A stretch of 64,000 nucleotides of DNA from Sulfurimonas sp. (GTDB lineage: Bacteria > Campylobacterota > Campylobacteria > Campylobacterales > Sulfurimonadaceae). The stretch is from contig JAUZSC010000019.1 in the NCBI GenBank assembly GCA_030949825.1, forward strand, positions 44,751-108,750, read 5' to 3'. Made by a program: the position numbers and the translations under genes. Shown in pieces: positions 63,463 to 64,000 of this stretch (positions within the stretch are counted from its first letter, which is position 1; each line of letters begins with the position of its first letter). The notes under the pieces were generated by a model, which was given only the letters and a program-made list of their open reading frames with translations, was not told where the DNA came from and did no database searches.

Positions 63463-64000
63463 CTAGCGTTTGTGGTAAGCCACTACAGAACTTTTAAGAA
63501 TTGTATGCGCATTAATCATATAACCTACTAAGGCTGGGTTGGCATTTTTCCCCAAATCTAATTTTGCAACATCAAGTGCATGAATCGTTGTAATATATCT
63601 ATGTGCCTTGTCTCCTTTTGGTGGACAAGCTCCTCCAAATTCACTGCTTCCAAAGTCTGTTTTACTCTCTATACTTCCCACTGGTAATACTTTTAATGCA
63701 CTAGAATTTACAGAGATTTGTTTTGTGTCTTTTGGAATGTTAAACACAAGCCAATGCCACCACCCACTTCCCGTTGGTGCATCTGGATCGTAGATTGTTA
63801 CTGCAAAGCTTTTTGTATTCTTTGGGGCATTTTCCCAACTAAGGTCGGGTGAAATATTTTTTCCACTACAACCAAAGCCATTAAAAACTTGAGAAGAAGA
63901 GATTTGTCCTATCATTGCATCGCTTTTAAGTGTAAAACCCTCAGCAGATGCTGTGTGAGAAAACACAAGGATACTGGCAAGTGTTAGAATATTTTTAAAT
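63463..64000 (-). CDS. YbhB/YbcL-family (PEBP/Raf kinase inhibitor-like) exported protein, 5' end outside window
   Basis: About 178 residues visible. The frame stays open to the window edge and reads FKNILTLASILVFSHTASA, a signal peptide whose start codon is just beyond base 64000; an in-frame ATG-less internal start at 63966 is rejected. Mature motifs: NGFGCSGKNISPDLSW, AVTIYDPDAPTGSGWWHWLVFNIP, GGACPPKGDKAHRYITTIHAL. A phosphatidylethanolamine-binding-protein fold; the bacterial role is poorly known. Confidence 0.9.
   Translation of the reverse strand, partial: FKNILTLASILVFSHTASAEGFTLKSDAMIGQISSSQVFNGFGCSGKNISPDLSWENAPKNTKSFAVTIYDPDAPTGSGWWHWLVFNIPKDTKQISVNSSALKVLPVGSIESKTDFGSSEFGGACPPKGDKAHRYITTIHALDVAKLDLGKNANPALVGYMINAHTILKSSVVAYHKR

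Overview
The window looks like a chromosome segment of a free-living Campylobacterota bacterium close to Sulfurimonas. The evidence is the AT-rich, densely packed genes; FlgH under a sigma54-type promoter; MutS2 without a neighbouring MutS; a TrmB with a long N-terminal extension; the gatA/guaB/metY/metX/xseB order; and many GGDEF/EAL and HQWKQPL-type kinase genes. This placement comes from family recognition, not from a search. Nothing points to a phage, plasmid, CRISPR array or large genomic island. Most of the content is core metabolism, translation, envelope and signalling.

Layout. 0-4.5 kb: 3' end of trpC, a GatB/YqeY protein, flgH, a transglutaminase-like protein and a broken GGDEF-EAL gene. 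4.5-13 kb: SulP transporter, DEAD-box helicase, valS with an unusual insertion, a diguanylate cyclase and a UvrD-type helicase. 13-25.4 kb (minus strand): EI24, DUF3137 and LemA genes, a response regulator / histidine kinase / NMT1-PAS sensor cluster, an HI0933-family flavoprotein, mutS2 and a FIST-GGDEF-EAL protein. 25.5-38.5 kb: murC, dapC, a membrane protein, a c-type cytochrome lipoprotein, a ThiF/MoeB-like enzyme, a nitrilase-like protein lacking its usual cysteine, xseB, metX, metY, guaB and gatA. 38.5-45.5 kb: an accessory stretch with a leucine-rich-repeat protein, a degenerate GGDEF-EAL protein, two unknown genes, thiI, and decayed SRAP and hydrogenase-maturation-protease genes. 45.5-51 kb: a small membrane protein, ileS, a 266-bp structured inverted-repeat element directly in front of ileS, dgkA and an LTA-synthase-like sulfatase-fold gene. 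51-53.3 kb: an IS3-type transposase remnant, a CinA-family gene and six tRNA genes. 53.3-64 kb: a receiver-GGDEF protein, rodA, a pseudouridine synthase, an FN3 lipoprotein, trmB, ftsE, ftsX, an EnvC-like activator, thrC and a PEBP protein.

About twenty genes are broken by single-base indels. Most of these lie in A, T, C or G runs of 5-9 and include genes expected to be essential (ileS, gatA, rodA). Repairing each run by one base restores a normal full-length protein, so sequencing or assembly error is the simplest explanation. I give the reconstructed gene limits and mark each break. The 43.6-45.4 kb stretch and the transposase remnant differ: their breaks mostly lie outside long runs, and the SRAP gene has also lost its catalytic Cys2, so real decay is likelier there.

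Functional links. ftsE-ftsX-envC form a division and peptidoglycan-hydrolase control module downstream of trmB and the FN3 lipoprotein. The NMT1-PAS protein, the 7TMR-DISM kinase and the OmpR-like regulator look like one signalling pathway. metX and metY make homocysteine from homoserine, and thrC draws on the same branch. murC, dapC, rodA and dgkA serve the envelope. Five GGDEF-containing proteins, several with altered catalytic motifs, suggest heavy use of c-di-GMP signalling.
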